A stretch of DNA of 64,000 nucleotides. It comes from Lysinibacillus odysseyi 34hs-1 = NBRC 100172 (lineage in GTDB: Bacteria; Bacillota; Bacilli; Bacillales_A; Planococcaceae). How positions within the stretch are numbered: position 1 is the stretch's first letter; every line of letters starts with the position of its first letter. The notes beneath the pieces were generated by a model. The model made no database searches. It was not told the DNA's origin and saw only the letters and a program-made list of their open reading frames with translations. The DNA lies in contig NZ_BCVX01000003.1 in NCBI RefSeq assembly GCF_001591965.1, forward strand, positions 310,001 to 374,000, read 5' to 3'. Positions 1 to 8,046 of the stretch are shown here, piece after piece. The translations under genes and the position numbers were made by a program.

Positions 1-1
1 G

Positions 2-493
2 AAAGGCGGCCGTCCAGGGCGTGTGTACCGTGCGACGAAGGAAGGGGTTGCATTAACATTCCCTAAGCGTGAGGAATCAATGCTATTACATATATTATTG
101 GAGTTAACAGACAGCCTAGGGAAAGAAGCAGTAAATAAAGGAAAAGAAATTGCCTACAATCAGGGCTACAAAGAAATGAAAGAAAAAACCGTTAATGTAA
201 AAAGAACGAATAGTTTTGAAGAAAAAGTGGCAATCCTAACAGAACATGCTGCATTAATCGGCTACGTTCCTTCTCTTGAAAAACGGCAGGAAAAAACAAT
301 TATTCACTATACTATTTACAACTGTCCTTTCCATGCTCAGCTCTCTACCCACTCGAAAATGGTTTGCGCTTTGCACGAAGCCTACCTTCGCGGTCAAACT
401 GATGCCCTTTTTGTTGAAGAACATGAATTAATTCAAACAGGTAACATGCTGCATGAGTGTGAAAGCTGTCATTATGAAATCCATGTAAAATAG
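2..493 (+). CDS. HTH transcriptional regulator, SufR/ArsR-like (5' end cut by window)
   Basis: The frame is open from base 2, so the gene begins before the window and its N-terminal helix-turn-helix is missing. The first visible residues, GRPGRVYRATKEG, look like the wing of a winged-helix domain as in the COG2345 (SufR-like) family. The rest is the effector-binding half with a cysteine cluster: NCPFH, then a Cys 14 residues later in MVCALHE, then HECESCH near the C-terminus. In relatives such cysteines can bind an Fe-S cluster; that is only inferred here. In related Bacillales a regulator of this type sits between comGA and the DUF2626 gene, which agrees with the next gene. Target genes are unknown. 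Confidence 0.75.
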   Translation, partial: KGGRPGRVYRATKEGVALTFPKREESMLLHILLELTDSLGKEAVNKGKEIAYNQGYKEMKEKTVNVKRTNSFEEKVAILTEHAALIGYVPSLEKRQEKTIIHYTIYNCPFHAQLSTHSKMVCALHEAYLRGQTDALFVEEHELIQTGNMLHECESCHYEIHVK

Positions 494-615
494 CGCTTGG
501 AAATTTTACCTGATTGTCACAAAGTTCACTTAAGTTGCAGTTTACATTATATATAAACATCATTTATAATATACGGGAGACTATTGTATTCACTCGCAAA
601 AGGAGGGGAATTTTC

Positions 616-858
616 ATGAGCAATATGTATAAAGTTATGGCTTTCTGGACAGGTGTCTTCGCCGTTATGTTCTATCTTGGTCACATGCCCGAGGTTTCGC
701 TATTATTCGTAGGTAATACAGGTTTATTCTTATTATTAGGCTTCCTAAACCTTTCAGAACGTATGTACATGTACATTTTCGGTGCGTATTTAACTATCTT
801 CTTCGCAGGATTTACTTATTATACAACTTTCATGCACGTACCCGGCGGCGGCCATTAA
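616..858 (+). CDS. yqgY: DUF2626 small membrane protein YqgY
   Basis: An 80-residue hydrophobic protein with about three membrane segments and a C-terminal PGGGH tail, matching the DUF2626 family (B. subtilis YqgY). The function is not known. I start at the ATG at 616, nine bases after a strong AGGAGGGG; the frame is open further upstream, but that part is an unlikely leader. It is a single-gene unit followed by a strong hairpin at 875-907. The neighbours yqgX and yqgW support the assignment by synteny. Confidence 0.9.
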   Translation: MSNMYKVMAFWTGVFAVMFYLGHMPEVSLLFVGNTGLFLLLGFLNLSERMYMYIFGAYLTIFFAGFTYYTTFMHVPGGGH

Positions 859-874
859 TCCCGTCCATTATAAT

Positions 875-907
875 AAGCGTATCGCGTAAGCGATACGCTT
901 CTTTTAT
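875..907 (+). terminator. Rho-independent terminator after yqgY
   Basis: An 11-bp perfect stem (AAGCGTATCGC with its complement) closes a GTAA loop and is followed by CTTTTATA. It may also serve yqgX from the other side, although the T-run on that strand is poor. Confidence 0.85.
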
Positions 908-938
908 ACCCTTGTTTCCAAATCAGTCAGCCGCTAGG

Positions 939-1583
939 TTAAAACCCATTTAAAAATGGATTATTTTCCATTTCAGCTGCCGGCGTTGTGTAGCTCCCAT
1001 GTCCCGGATAAATAATTGTATCCTCAGGCAATATAAGCAGCTTATTATGAATAGATTGAAGCAGTTCCTTCATATTTCCTCCGACCAAGTCTGTACGGCC
1101 GATGCTCCGCTCAAATAATGTATCCCCTACAATGGCAAAACCATCCTTTTCAAATACGTACGTTACACTGCCCGGTGAATGTCCGGGTGTAAAAATCGCT
1201 TTAAAAACGAACTCCCCTATCTCAAACGTTTGCTCCTTACGAATAATATGCTCATCAAGTGGTGCCTTTACAGTATAATCCGGAAGTTCCGCATACTTTC
1301 CTGAACCGTTCTTCAATGGGTCTGAAAGCCAATCAACTTCCTTTGCATGAATGTAAAGGGGGATATTAAATGTCTCTCGCAAAATGTCGACAGCACCGAT
1401 ATGATCAAAATGCGCGTGGGTTAAAAAAATAGCAAGCGGCTTCATACCCTGGGAACGGATTTCTTTTACAAGCCGTGCTCCTTCTTCTCCTGGATCAAAA
1501 ATCAGGCACTCTTTCTTTTTATTGCTTATGATATAGCAATTTGTTTGAACGGGTCCAAGACTGTATATTCTGATATTTAACAT
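939..1583 (-). CDS. yqgX: Metallo-beta-lactamase-fold hydrolase YqgX (glyoxalase II-like)
   Basis: A 214-residue metallo-beta-lactamase fold protein. The metal motif THAHFDH lies near residue 57, GHSPGS and GDTLF follow, and a late PGHGS supplies the last metal ligands. This arrangement is typical of hydroxyacylglutathione hydrolase-like enzymes. B. subtilis YqgX sits in the same place between yqgY and yqgW. A role in thioester or bacillithiol-conjugate hydrolysis is inference. It is cytoplasmic, with no signal peptide. The gene is monocistronic and convergent with yqgY. Confidence 0.88.
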   Translation of the reverse strand: MLNIRIYSLGPVQTNCYIISNKKKECLIFDPGEEGARLVKEIRSQGMKPLAIFLTHAHFDHIGAVDILRETFNIPLYIHAKEVDWLSDPLKNGSGKYAELPDYTVKAPLDEHIIRKEQTFEIGEFVFKAIFTPGHSPGSVTYVFEKDGFAIVGDTLFERSIGRTDLVGGNMKELLQSIHNKLLILPEDTIIYPGHGSYTTPAAEMENNPFLNGF

Positions 1584-1729
1584 CTTCTCATATCACCTCT
1601 CTCTTATTATACAGGAAGAGATGTTCAAACAAACGTCATTTTTTCCGCTCGACAAATTTCTGAATAAGCTATACAATATAGAAGGAATATTGTTTACGAC
1701 ATTCTTATGTCGAAAGGAGTGTCTATATC

Positions 1730-1912
1730 ATGAGTTGGATTTTAATGATCATTTTCGGACTTATAGCTATTTTATCTGTGGTCGGCACATTCCAAGCAAT
1801 CAAAGAAAAGAATCTTCTTTCTGTAGTATTTAATGTCGCTGCTGCAGCTATCTTCGGATGGTTTGTAGTAATGACAGTGCTAAACTCTGGTTACCCACCG
1901 GTACACCACTAA
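1730..1912 (+). CDS. yqgW: DUF2759 small membrane protein YqgW
   Basis: A 60-residue protein with two hydrophobic segments separated by a short charged loop (IKEKN) and a tail ending PPVHH, matching DUF2759 (YqgW). AAAGGAG stands 10 bases before the ATG. The function is unknown. It lies divergent from yqgX and ends at its own terminator, the same arrangement as in B. subtilis. Confidence 0.88.
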   Translation: MSWILMIIFGLIAILSVVGTFQAIKEKNLLSVVFNVAAAAIFGWFVVMTVLNSGYPPVHH

Positions 1913-1920
1913 TAGCTAAC

Positions 1921-1965
1921 ACAAAAAGACGACCTTGGCAGATGCCGGGCCGTCTTTTTGTTTTG
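1921..1965 (+). terminator. Terminator after yqgW
   Basis: An 11-bp outer stem (ACAAAAAGACG with CGTCTTTTTGT) has inner GC pairs and runs into TTTT. Confidence 0.85.
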
Positions 1966-1994
1966 CCTCCCTAAGCAGAAAATAGAATCGAACT

Positions 1995-2029
1995 GAAAAA
2001 GGGCTGACCCGTAGCCGGGCAGCCCTTTT
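1995..2029 (-). terminator. Terminator after yqgS
   Basis: AAAAGGGCTG pairs with CAGCCCTTTT around a CCCG/CGGG core. The transcript of the minus strand ends in CCCTTTTTC. It starts three bases past the yqgS stop. Confidence 0.85.
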
Positions 2030-2031
2030 CA

Positions 2032-3936
2032 TTATTTTCCGGATTTTCCGGCTCCAGCAGTTAAGTTTCCTGTTTTTTGATCATAGAACCGCAGCAAGTC
2101 TCCATTAATAATTTTATCGGAATGCTCCAATTCAATCGTCGCACGGTCAATATAAGGCTGACAGGCATCAATAGATGTTTCCTCTCCTGTCTCCCGGTCA
2201 TAACAAACCTCATCTGTATAAAGAAGCTCATCTGTTATAAAGCGGCCGTCGCGGAAAATGACAAACCCATCATGTTCCTCAGAGAACAGGTCTGCTCCAA
2301 GCTGCATATCTTTTGATGTATCAATACCTAGCAGGTGTAGAATTGTCGGACGCAAATCGATCTGTCCAGCAGTTTCCGTTATTTCCCGCCCGTCCTTTGA
2401 TCCAGGGATATGGATAAATAGTGGTACCGATTGAAGCAATGCACTGTCGTATGGTGTAATGTGTTCTTTTTCTAAATACATAGCCATCGCTTTATTATGG
2501 TTTTCAGAAATACCATAATGATCACCATATAATACAATAATAGAATTATCATACAGACCTTGCTCTTTTAAATCTTCAAAGAACAATTTAAGCGCTTCAT
2601 CCATATAGCGTACCGTCTGGAAGTAACGGTTCAAAGTTCCTGAATTTGACGTATACTCATTGATGTACTTATCTTCCTCATCTAGATAGAATGGATAGTG
2701 GTTTGTCAATGTTATCATACGTGTATAGAACGGCTGGGGAATATCTTTCATTAAATCGGCTGATTGGTTGAAGAATGGAATATCCTTCATTCCCCAGTTT
2801 ACTTCTTCCCCTTCATTTACTGTATAGGAGTCAATGTCATAAAATTTTTCGATATTAAATGATTGGTAAATACGGTCACGATTCCAGAACGATTTATTAT
2901 TCGGGTGCATAACGCTCGTATGGTAGCCGTTTTCCCCTAAAGTTTCTGACATCGAGTTGTACGTATTTTCCCCGTGTGTAAAGAATACAGCCCCGCGGCC
3001 TAAACCAAACAAGGAATTCTCCACGATAAATTCAGAATCTGATGTTTTCCCGAGACCCGTTTGGTGATAGAAATCACTGAAGTAATACGTATCAGGATCT
3101 TTCGTCAATGAATTCAAGAATGGTGTAACTACCTCCCCATTCATTTCATTATTGATAACAAAGCTTTGCAGCGACTCCATCGATACCAGAATGACGTTAC
3201 GACCCGCGTATTTACCGAACATCTCCTTATTCGGGGACGCTTGATTTGCCCGCACATAGTTATTAACTTCCACAAGCTCGCTGCCGTCTGCAAGCGCCCG
3301 TTGTGCAGAAGATTTGGATTGGACGTAAATATCATATAAATGATAATTGTACGTTCCGATGTTTTTTACAAGCAGTTCACGGTCAAAGCTGCGTGTTAAT
3401 AATTGGGGGCGCTCAGTTTCCGAAAGACCGAGATTCAGGAATAATACAGCCACCGACGTGACAAAGTAAGCACGGCGCACCTCTTTGCGCACAATAGTCT
3501 GCTCGTTTACGGCAGGCATAAATTTCATGAGTAAAACAAGCAAAATAACATCTACAAAATAGAAAATATCATACCAATTAATAATGGCTGCCGCTGAAGT
3601 CCCCAGATCTCCAAAGTTACTTGTCTGGAACAGTACGGGGAGTGTTATAAAATCGTTGTAGAATCTGTAAAAGGCCACATTGCCATACAGCACGATGGAC
3701 AAAATAATACTCGTACCGACGATATATCGATTTCTTACTTTTGCAGTCTTAAAGAACAGTGAAATGCCATAAATGAATAGCAAGAAGCTCAACGGGTTTA
3801 TGATTAAAATAAAATATTGCATTGCATTTTCAATACCCATCTCAAAGCTCGTCAAGTATACAACTACCGTTTTGATCCATGCTGCTACAATAGCAAAAGT
3901 CAATATCGAATGTTTAGGCCATTTAAATGAGTTCAT
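2032..3936 (-). CDS. yqgS: LtaS-type lipoteichoic acid synthase / phosphoglycerol transferase
   Basis: A polyglycerolphosphate polymerase of the LtaS family, 634 residues. The N-terminal 200 residues contain about five membrane helices, and an extracellular sulfatase-fold domain follows. The motif TGLGKTSDSEF holds the nucleophile Thr298, equivalent to the catalytic Thr of LtaS. HPNNKSFWNRD, LYGDHYG and the surrounding Asp/His residues match the Mn2+ site. I chose the second ATG (3936) because GAGAGG overlaps the first one three codons upstream. By position next to yqgQ it corresponds to YqgS, one of several LtaS paralogues in Bacillus; whether it is the main synthase or a stress/primase paralogue cannot be told from sequence. 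Unlike in B. subtilis, no glcK separates it from yqgQ. Confidence 0.88.
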   Translation of the reverse strand: MNSFKWPKHSILTFAIVAAWIKTVVVYLTSFEMGIENAMQYFILIINPLSFLLFIYGISLFFKTAKVRNRYIVGTSIILSIVLYGNVAFYRFYNDFITLPVLFQTSNFGDLGTSAAAIINWYDIFYFVDVILLVLLMKFMPAVNEQTIVRKEVRRAYFVTSVAVLFLNLGLSETERPQLLTRSFDRELLVKNIGTYNYHLYDIYVQSKSSAQRALADGSELVEVNNYVRANQASPNKEMFGKYAGRNVILVSMESLQSFVINNEMNGEVVTPFLNSLTKDPDTYYFSDFYHQTGLGKTSDSEFIVENSLFGLGRGAVFFTHGENTYNSMSETLGENGYHTSVMHPNNKSFWNRDRIYQSFNIEKFYDIDSYTVNEGEEVNWGMKDIPFFNQSADLMKDIPQPFYTRMITLTNHYPFYLDEEDKYINEYTSNSGTLNRYFQTVRYMDEALKLFFEDLKEQGLYDNSIIVLYGDHYGISENHNKAMAMYLEKEHITPYDSALLQSVPLFIHIPGSKDGREITETAGQIDLRPTILHLLGIDTSKDMQLGADLFSEEHDGFVIFRDGRFITDELLYTDEVCYDRETGEETSIDACQPYIDRATIELEHSDKIINGDLLRFYDQKTGNLTAGAGKSGK

Positions 3937-4241
3937 CCAAAACATCCTCTCCAGTTTTTAAAAATTGTTTTTAATTGGATTAAAACAATGAATTTGTTAA
4001 TCCCTATTCCCTTACTCCCCGCTCTTTTTACTAAAAATTACAAAAATACTTTAAAGAGAATGGGATCCCATTCTCTCCATAAATGCATACGTTTTTTCTT
4101 CCTGTAAAGTTTCATAATAATAGCGGGTAAGGTTTTTTATGCTTTAGAGATGCCTTTGTCCCTCGATTTATCGTCCGCACAAATACGCATAAACACAAAA
4201 GCTCTCCCAAAACGCTTCCATTATTATACTACAATTCAATA
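3937..4241. other. 305-bp intergenic region between yqgQ and yqgS
   Basis: No coding potential is visible. The stretch is AT-rich and holds one striking element, the perfect palindrome at 4055-4076. In B. subtilis this interval carries the glucokinase gene glcK, for which I see no remnant. Confidence 0.6.
4055..4076. repeat. Perfect 22-bp palindrome (unassigned site)
   Basis: The half-site AGAGAATGGGA is followed directly by its exact complement TCCCATTCTCT, with no loop. With no spacer and no T-run it does not look like a terminator; it looks like a dimeric protein-binding site. It lies about 120 bp upstream of the yqgS start and about 165 bp downstream of the yqgQ stop. No known operator consensus that I recall fits. 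Confidence 0.85.
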
Positions 4242-4442
4242 TTATTTTCCTGTTTTTACTCGTCGTTCTTCTTGCCTAATTATTAACATAGCCGTCTGGT
4301 AATCATTACTCTCTAGCAGACGGGTTTTATATAGTTCCTTTACTTCATCTTCTATTAATTTTAAATCCCCAAGCCGGTCACCTGTATAAATATAAATACC
4401 AAACCGTTTAAGAAGATCGTAAATGTCAATCATCGTCTTCAT
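4242..4442 (-). CDS. yqgQ: YqgQ family protein (DUF910)
   Basis: A 66-residue cytoplasmic protein with the YqgQ signature: an N-terminal helix (IYDLLKRFG), the central IYIYTGDRLGDL, and a basic helical tail. The family is a small helical bundle proposed to bind single-stranded nucleic acid; function unproven. It begins five bases after yqgN ends, so the two are almost certainly co-transcribed. The rhomboid gene gluP, its neighbour in B. subtilis, is absent. Confidence 0.88.
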   Translation of the reverse strand: MKTMIDIYDLLKRFGIYIYTGDRLGDLKLIEDEVKELYKTRLLESNDYQTAMLIIRQEERRVKTGK

Positions 4443-4447
4443 ATGCC

Positions 4448-5026
4448 CTAATCCTCCCGAATTCTACATGCGTGGATACGTTTTTTGTCTGTCAAGATAA
4501 TATCTACAGGTATATCATGTGCCGCGGTAGGAATACCATCCTTCACCTGCTCGTCGAAGGCTAACGAAATCGTGGCGCCTGCAAACTGTTGTAAATAGCG
4601 GTCGTAATATCCCCCACCGAAGCCTATCCGATATCCTGCATTATTAAAAACGACTCCTGGTACGATAATTGTATCAATATGTTCCTTCGATATCTGTTCT
4701 GTCCGTTCGATGATCGGCTCTTCAATATCCATATATACCTTTTCAAGCTGACTAAAATCAGAAATATGATAAAAGGACATTTCCTTTGTAGCCGGGTCGC
4801 ATTTAGGAATGCAGACCATTTTTCCCATTTTCCAAAAGGCTTCTATTATACGGCGTGTCTCCACTTCAGGAAATCTTGACATCGTCACAGCAATCGTTTC
4901 CCCTTCTTTAACAGAAGGTTCTTGCATTAATTTATTTTGTATATGGCCAGACCTTAAAAGATATGTTTCATGGTCCATTTCCATCAAGCGGCGTCTGACC
5001 ATGTTCCGCATTTCCTTTTTATCCAC
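4448..5026 (-). CDS. yqgN: 5-formyltetrahydrofolate cyclo-ligase
   Basis: Converts 5-formyl-THF to 5,10-methenyl-THF using ATP, a folate salvage/repair step. The 192-residue protein has the family landmarks: an early basic region (RRRLMEMDHE), VPGVVFNNAGYRIGFGGGYYDRYL as the nucleotide/substrate loop (quoted in parts: VPGVVF, GFGGGYYDRYL), and a C-terminal PVDIILT. The start shown is a GTG; an ATG at 5011 preceded by AGGTGG is equally possible and would remove five residues. It is followed by yqgQ. Confidence 0.9.
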   Translation of the reverse strand: MDKKEMRNMVRRRLMEMDHETYLLRSGHIQNKLMQEPSVKEGETIAVTMSRFPEVETRRIIEAFWKMGKMVCIPKCDPATKEMSFYHISDFSQLEKVYMDIEEPIIERTEQISKEHIDTIIVPGVVFNNAGYRIGFGGGYYDRYLQQFAGATISLAFDEQVKDGIPTAAHDIPVDIILTDKKRIHACRIRED

Positions 5027-5094
5027 CTGTTCCGCAACCTTTCCCCTAAGAAGTAAAAAGCCAAAACCACAGCGGGCTTTGGCTAATTGAGCGA

Positions 5095-5244
5095 TTACTT
5101 TGTTTCACGGTGAAGAGTGTATTTCTTCTCGCGAGAGCAATATTTTTTAAGTTCAAGACGCTCTGGATTGTTACGCTTGTTCTTTTTAGAAATGTAGTTA
5201 CGTTCGCCGCAGTCAGTGCAAGCTAAAGTAATATTTACGCGCAT
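5095..5244 (-). CDS. rpmG: 50S ribosomal protein L33
   Basis: A 49-residue ribosomal protein beginning [19 protein letters not shown] and ending TLHRETK, nearly identical to Bacillus L33 type 1. Two adjacent ATGs are in frame; the second (5244) is better spaced from GGAGGG. The first metal pair, CTDC, is present, but the second is only a single Cys ([10 protein letters not shown]), so full four-Cys zinc binding is not expected. It sits upstream of yqgN on the same strand and may be monocistronic. Confidence 0.95.
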   Translation of the reverse strand: MRVNITLACTDCGERNYISKKNKRNNPERLELKKYCSREKKYTLHRETK

Positions 5245-5401
5245 CATTAACCCTCCCACTCTAAATCAAGAATAAATAAATTGAGCATGATTTATACGAC
5301 TAACCCATTATAACATAATCTAAAAAAAAATCTAGCATCAATTCATAATATCTTTTGATATAATGAAAACATTCATTGCAGAGAATAGGAGGTAAGTAAA
5401 A

Positions 5402-5848
5402 ATGGATTTATCGCTCATCCTTATGGGTGTCGGGATAGTACTCATCATCATTTCTTTTTTCTTACAAGACCGCACAAAACACATCGAAAAAGAAGTTGAG
5501 GAACTATCAATTGGCATTTATCAGGAAACAAACGGTATTAAGCGCCGTTTAAAAATTGTGGAGGAAGAACTATTGCTTGAACCTAATTTCAAAGTTCAAT
5601 CTCCAAAACCCGCTCCAAAGAAAACACCGATGGAAACATTTCAGCAAGTGGCATCACAAATGAAAAATACACATCCTTCTGCATCGCAAGGACAACAAGC
5701 AAGCGGCAATACAAAACCTATACATAGCATTTTAGTTAGTCAGGTCATTGAGTTAGATAAACAGGGGCTGTCAATTGAAGAAATCAGCAAGCTATCCACG
5801 CTAACCCCTGACCAAGTGCGATCGATCTTATCAAATGGGGGCATATAA
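5402..5848 (+). CDS. Membrane-anchored coiled-coil protein (SwrB/DUF6115-like)
   Basis: 148 residues. Residues 5-21 form one membrane segment, residues 25-60 a charged coiled coil (KEVEELSIG, KRRLKIVEEELLL), then comes a Pro/Gln-rich linker, and the last 38 residues form a small helix-turn-helix-like domain (LDKQGLSIEEISKLSTLTPDQV). This architecture resembles the swarming/flagellar coupling protein SwrB and DUF6115 proteins. I cannot assign a function. The stop codon directly abuts the next ATG, so the two genes form an operon. AGGAGG precedes the start. Confidence 0.75.
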   Translation: MDLSLILMGVGIVLIIISFFLQDRTKHIEKEVEELSIGIYQETNGIKRRLKIVEEELLLEPNFKVQSPKPAPKKTPMETFQQVASQMKNTHPSASQGQQASGNTKPIHSILVSQVIELDKQGLSIEEISKLSTLTPDQVRSILSNGGI

Positions 5849-6340
5849 ATGAAGAAACTACTGCGTGGCATAGGCATAGGTCTGTTTTTAGCAGGTGCTG
5901 CCTTGACAGTGCTGGACTTGATGGACAGCCCTCTTTCCCAGGAATCAAATGCAATAAATGAAAAAGAAATCTCAGCGCTTCAACAGCAGCTTGCAGATGC
6001 TAACAAAGAAATTGCATCATTGAAAGCAGCCTCTACCCCGTCAGCAACTGCTCAAAATGAAAGCGAAAAGGCAGCCGAACAGGAACCTTCTGCAAATAAG
6101 CCGGAAACAGCAGAGCCTACAGCCATTTCTGGTACGATTTATATTTATGAAGGTGTTTCGCTATACGATATCGGTAAACAGGCTGAGGATGCGGGGATTA
6201 TCGCGAACGGCCGGGAATTGGAGCTGTTTTTATCAAAGCCCGATTATTCCCGCTCCATCCAAAAAGGACAGTTTGAGCTTTCTTCTACGATGACGCTGGA
6301 AGAAATGGCCAAGACGTTAACCGGAAAGAAACCAGACTAA
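5849..6340 (+). CDS. Membrane protein with MltG-type LysM-like domain, no catalytic domain
   Basis: 163 residues: one N-terminal membrane segment (residues 5-25), a coiled-coil stretch (KEISALQQQLADANKEI), an Ala/Glu/Pro-rich linker, and a C-terminal domain of about 65 residues (IYIYEGVSLYDIGKQ to MTLEEMAKTLTGK). That domain matches the LysM-like N-terminal domain of the endolytic transglycosylase MltG/YceG. The catalytic domain of MltG is absent, so a peptidoglycan-binding or scaffolding role at the membrane is the most that can be inferred. Translationally coupled to the upstream gene. Confidence 0.75.
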   Translation: MKKLLRGIGIGLFLAGAALTVLDLMDSPLSQESNAINEKEISALQQQLADANKEIASLKAASTPSATAQNESEKAAEQEPSANKPETAEPTAISGTIYIYEGVSLYDIGKQAEDAGIIANGRELELFLSKPDYSRSIQKGQFELSSTMTLEEMAKTLTGKKPD

Positions 6341-6512
6341 AGACAGCTGTTCACAGCAGTCCAGCCTTTCGCTGTATCATCAACTCTGATACAGCTGCAT
6401 GCACACATATTCGTTTTAAAAATCGAACGTTCTTTTTTGTTCACTGAATCGTCAAATAATATTATAATATAACAATAGTGACGATACTTACTATAGAAAG
6501 AAGAAATCGATC

Positions 6513-7706
6513 ATGCATATCAAGAAAGGAACAAAGGATTTCACTAAAGCAAACTTGGCGCTTTTTGCTGCCGGATTATGTACGTTTGCTAATCTCTACA
6601 TCACACAGCCATTACTGCCTGTATTTTCCGAGGAATTCGGTATTTCACCTGCTACCGCAAGTTTATCGTTGTCAGTTGCTACTGTTGTATTAGCTTTTAG
6701 CCTTATTTTATTTGGTTCCCTATCAGAAGCTTGGGGACGTAAAAACATTATGATAGTATCCGTTATTGCTTCGGCAATCCTAACCCTTGTATTGGCGTGC
6801 AGTCCTTCTTTTGAATCCCTGCTTATTTTACGTGCTATCCAAGGTTTCGTATTAGCTGGTGTGCCCGCAATTGCGATGGCCTACCTTGGGGAAGAGATGG
6901 GGCCTTCTAGTTTGGGAGCAGCAATGGGGCTATATATTAGCGGAAACTCTGTTGGTGGTCTCGTTGGGCGAATTTTCATGGGAACAATGACAGATTTGTT
7001 CACTTGGCGGATCGGCATCATTTTACTTGGTATATTAAGTATCCTTATTAGTCTTTATTTTATATGGGCGCTGCCTCCTTCAAGAAATTTCAAAGCCCGC
7101 CCGCTGAATTTCCCGATGCTTACAAAAACATTACTCCATCACCTTAAAGATCCGGGTCTTGTCAGCTTGTTTGGTATAGCTTTTGTGTTAATGGGCAGCT
7201 TTGTGACACTTTTCAATTACATAAGCTATAAATTACTCAACGAGCCTTATTCCCTCAGCGCCAGTATCGTTGGCTGGATTTTTATCGTTTACCTCGTTGG
7301 TACTTTCAGTTCGGCATGGTTCGGCAGCCTTTCCGATCGTTTCGGAAGACAGCGTGTCCTTTTTATCGGGATTCTGATTATGTTCTCGGGTGCCTTGCTG
7401 ACAATCCCTATAAATCTGGTTATTAAAATTATCGGTATAACTATTTTTACGTTTGGCTTTTTCGGAGCCCATTCGATTGCCAGCGGAGGGGTTAGCTTTC
7501 GCGCGAAAAGGGACAAGGCACAGGCATCTTCCCTTTATCTTTTTGCTTATTATTTCGGATCTAGCATAGGCGGCACAACCGGAGGCTTCTTCTGGCATTA
7601 CTACGGATGGAACGGCATTATCGTCTTTATTTCTATTATGCTGCTCGTCGCACTAGCTTTAGCTCTCAGCTATACGCTTATATCAAAAAAGGATAATAAT
7701 AAGTAA
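6513..7706 (+). CDS. MFS transporter (YnfM/YgaY-like exporter)
   Basis: A 397-residue major facilitator with about twelve membrane helices. Helix 1 carries LYITQPLLPVFSEEFG, a signature of YnfM/CynX-like efflux proteins. The loop 2-3 motif appears as GSLSEAWGRKNIM, and it recurs in the second half as GSLSDRFGRQRV. Substrates are not predictable. The Shine-Dalgarno sequence is weak (AGAAAGAAG). A well-formed TATAAT lies near 6465. The gene is a single unit with its own terminator. Confidence 0.85.
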   Translation: MHIKKGTKDFTKANLALFAAGLCTFANLYITQPLLPVFSEEFGISPATASLSLSVATVVLAFSLILFGSLSEAWGRKNIMIVSVIASAILTLVLACSPSFESLLILRAIQGFVLAGVPAIAMAYLGEEMGPSSLGAAMGLYISGNSVGGLVGRIFMGTMTDLFTWRIGIILLGILSILISLYFIWALPPSRNFKARPLNFPMLTKTLLHHLKDPGLVSLFGIAFVLMGSFVTLFNYISYKLLNEPYSLSASIVGWIFIVYLVGTFSSAWFGSLSDRFGRQRVLFIGILIMFSGALLTIPINLVIKIIGITIFTFGFFGAHSIASGGVSFRAKRDKAQASSLYLFAYYFGSSIGGTTGGFFWHYYGWNGIIVFISIMLLVALALALSYTLISKKDNNK

Positions 7707-7777
7707 GTCATACCCTCTGTTAATGATCGTTCTTACAGCCGGATAAAGTTTTAAGGGAAGAAGTTATATTCAATTAG

Positions 7778-7819
7778 AAAAATAGAGCCGTCCAGTGTCA
7801 TGGACAGCTCTATTTTTTA
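7778..7819 (+). terminator. Terminator after the MFS gene
   Basis: AAAATAGAGC and GTCCA pair with TGGAC and GCTCTATTTT around one bulge, followed by a T-run. The rest of the 7707-8046 gap holds no gene; beyond this hairpin only the ohrR promoter/operator is recognisable. Confidence 0.85.
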
Positions 7820-7997
7820 TTATTTGTTTCAACTAGACCTACCAGCGCCGCTCCCGTATACCGTAAAGTATACTGTTTGCTGTACATTTACCAACGCTGA
7901 GTTCTTTATGTATTGCTACTGTGGCCGGGTATAGTTAATTATGCAAAATTTTTTTATAGGCTTCGAAGAAATATTGCTGGTTAACAGACTGAATTAT

Positions 7998-8026
7998 TTT
8001 ACAAACAAATTTATATCGTATACGAT
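7998..8026 (+). promoter_or_regulatory. Candidate sigma-A promoter of the ohrR-gpx operon
   Basis: TTTACA (7998-8003), a 17-bp spacer and TACGAT (8021-8026). The -10 lies inside the palindrome at 8011-8030, so a bound repressor would block RNA polymerase. The predicted transcript start falls only about 14 bases before the start codon. Confidence 0.5.
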
Positions 8027-8030
8027 ATAA
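8011..8030. promoter_or_regulatory. Perfect 20-bp palindromic operator of the OhrR-type regulator
   Basis: The half-site TTATATCGTA is followed by its exact complement. It ends 16 bp before the start codon of a MarR/OhrR-family gene, the usual place for an autoregulatory operator in this family. Binding itself is inferred. Confidence 0.7.
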
Positions 8031-8046
8031 ATTGAGGTGAGAAAGC

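Noticed and set aside
6371-6394. CTGTATC/GATACAG hairpin after the MltG-like gene as terminator
   Set aside because: The stem is short and no T-run follows, so I do not list it as a terminator.
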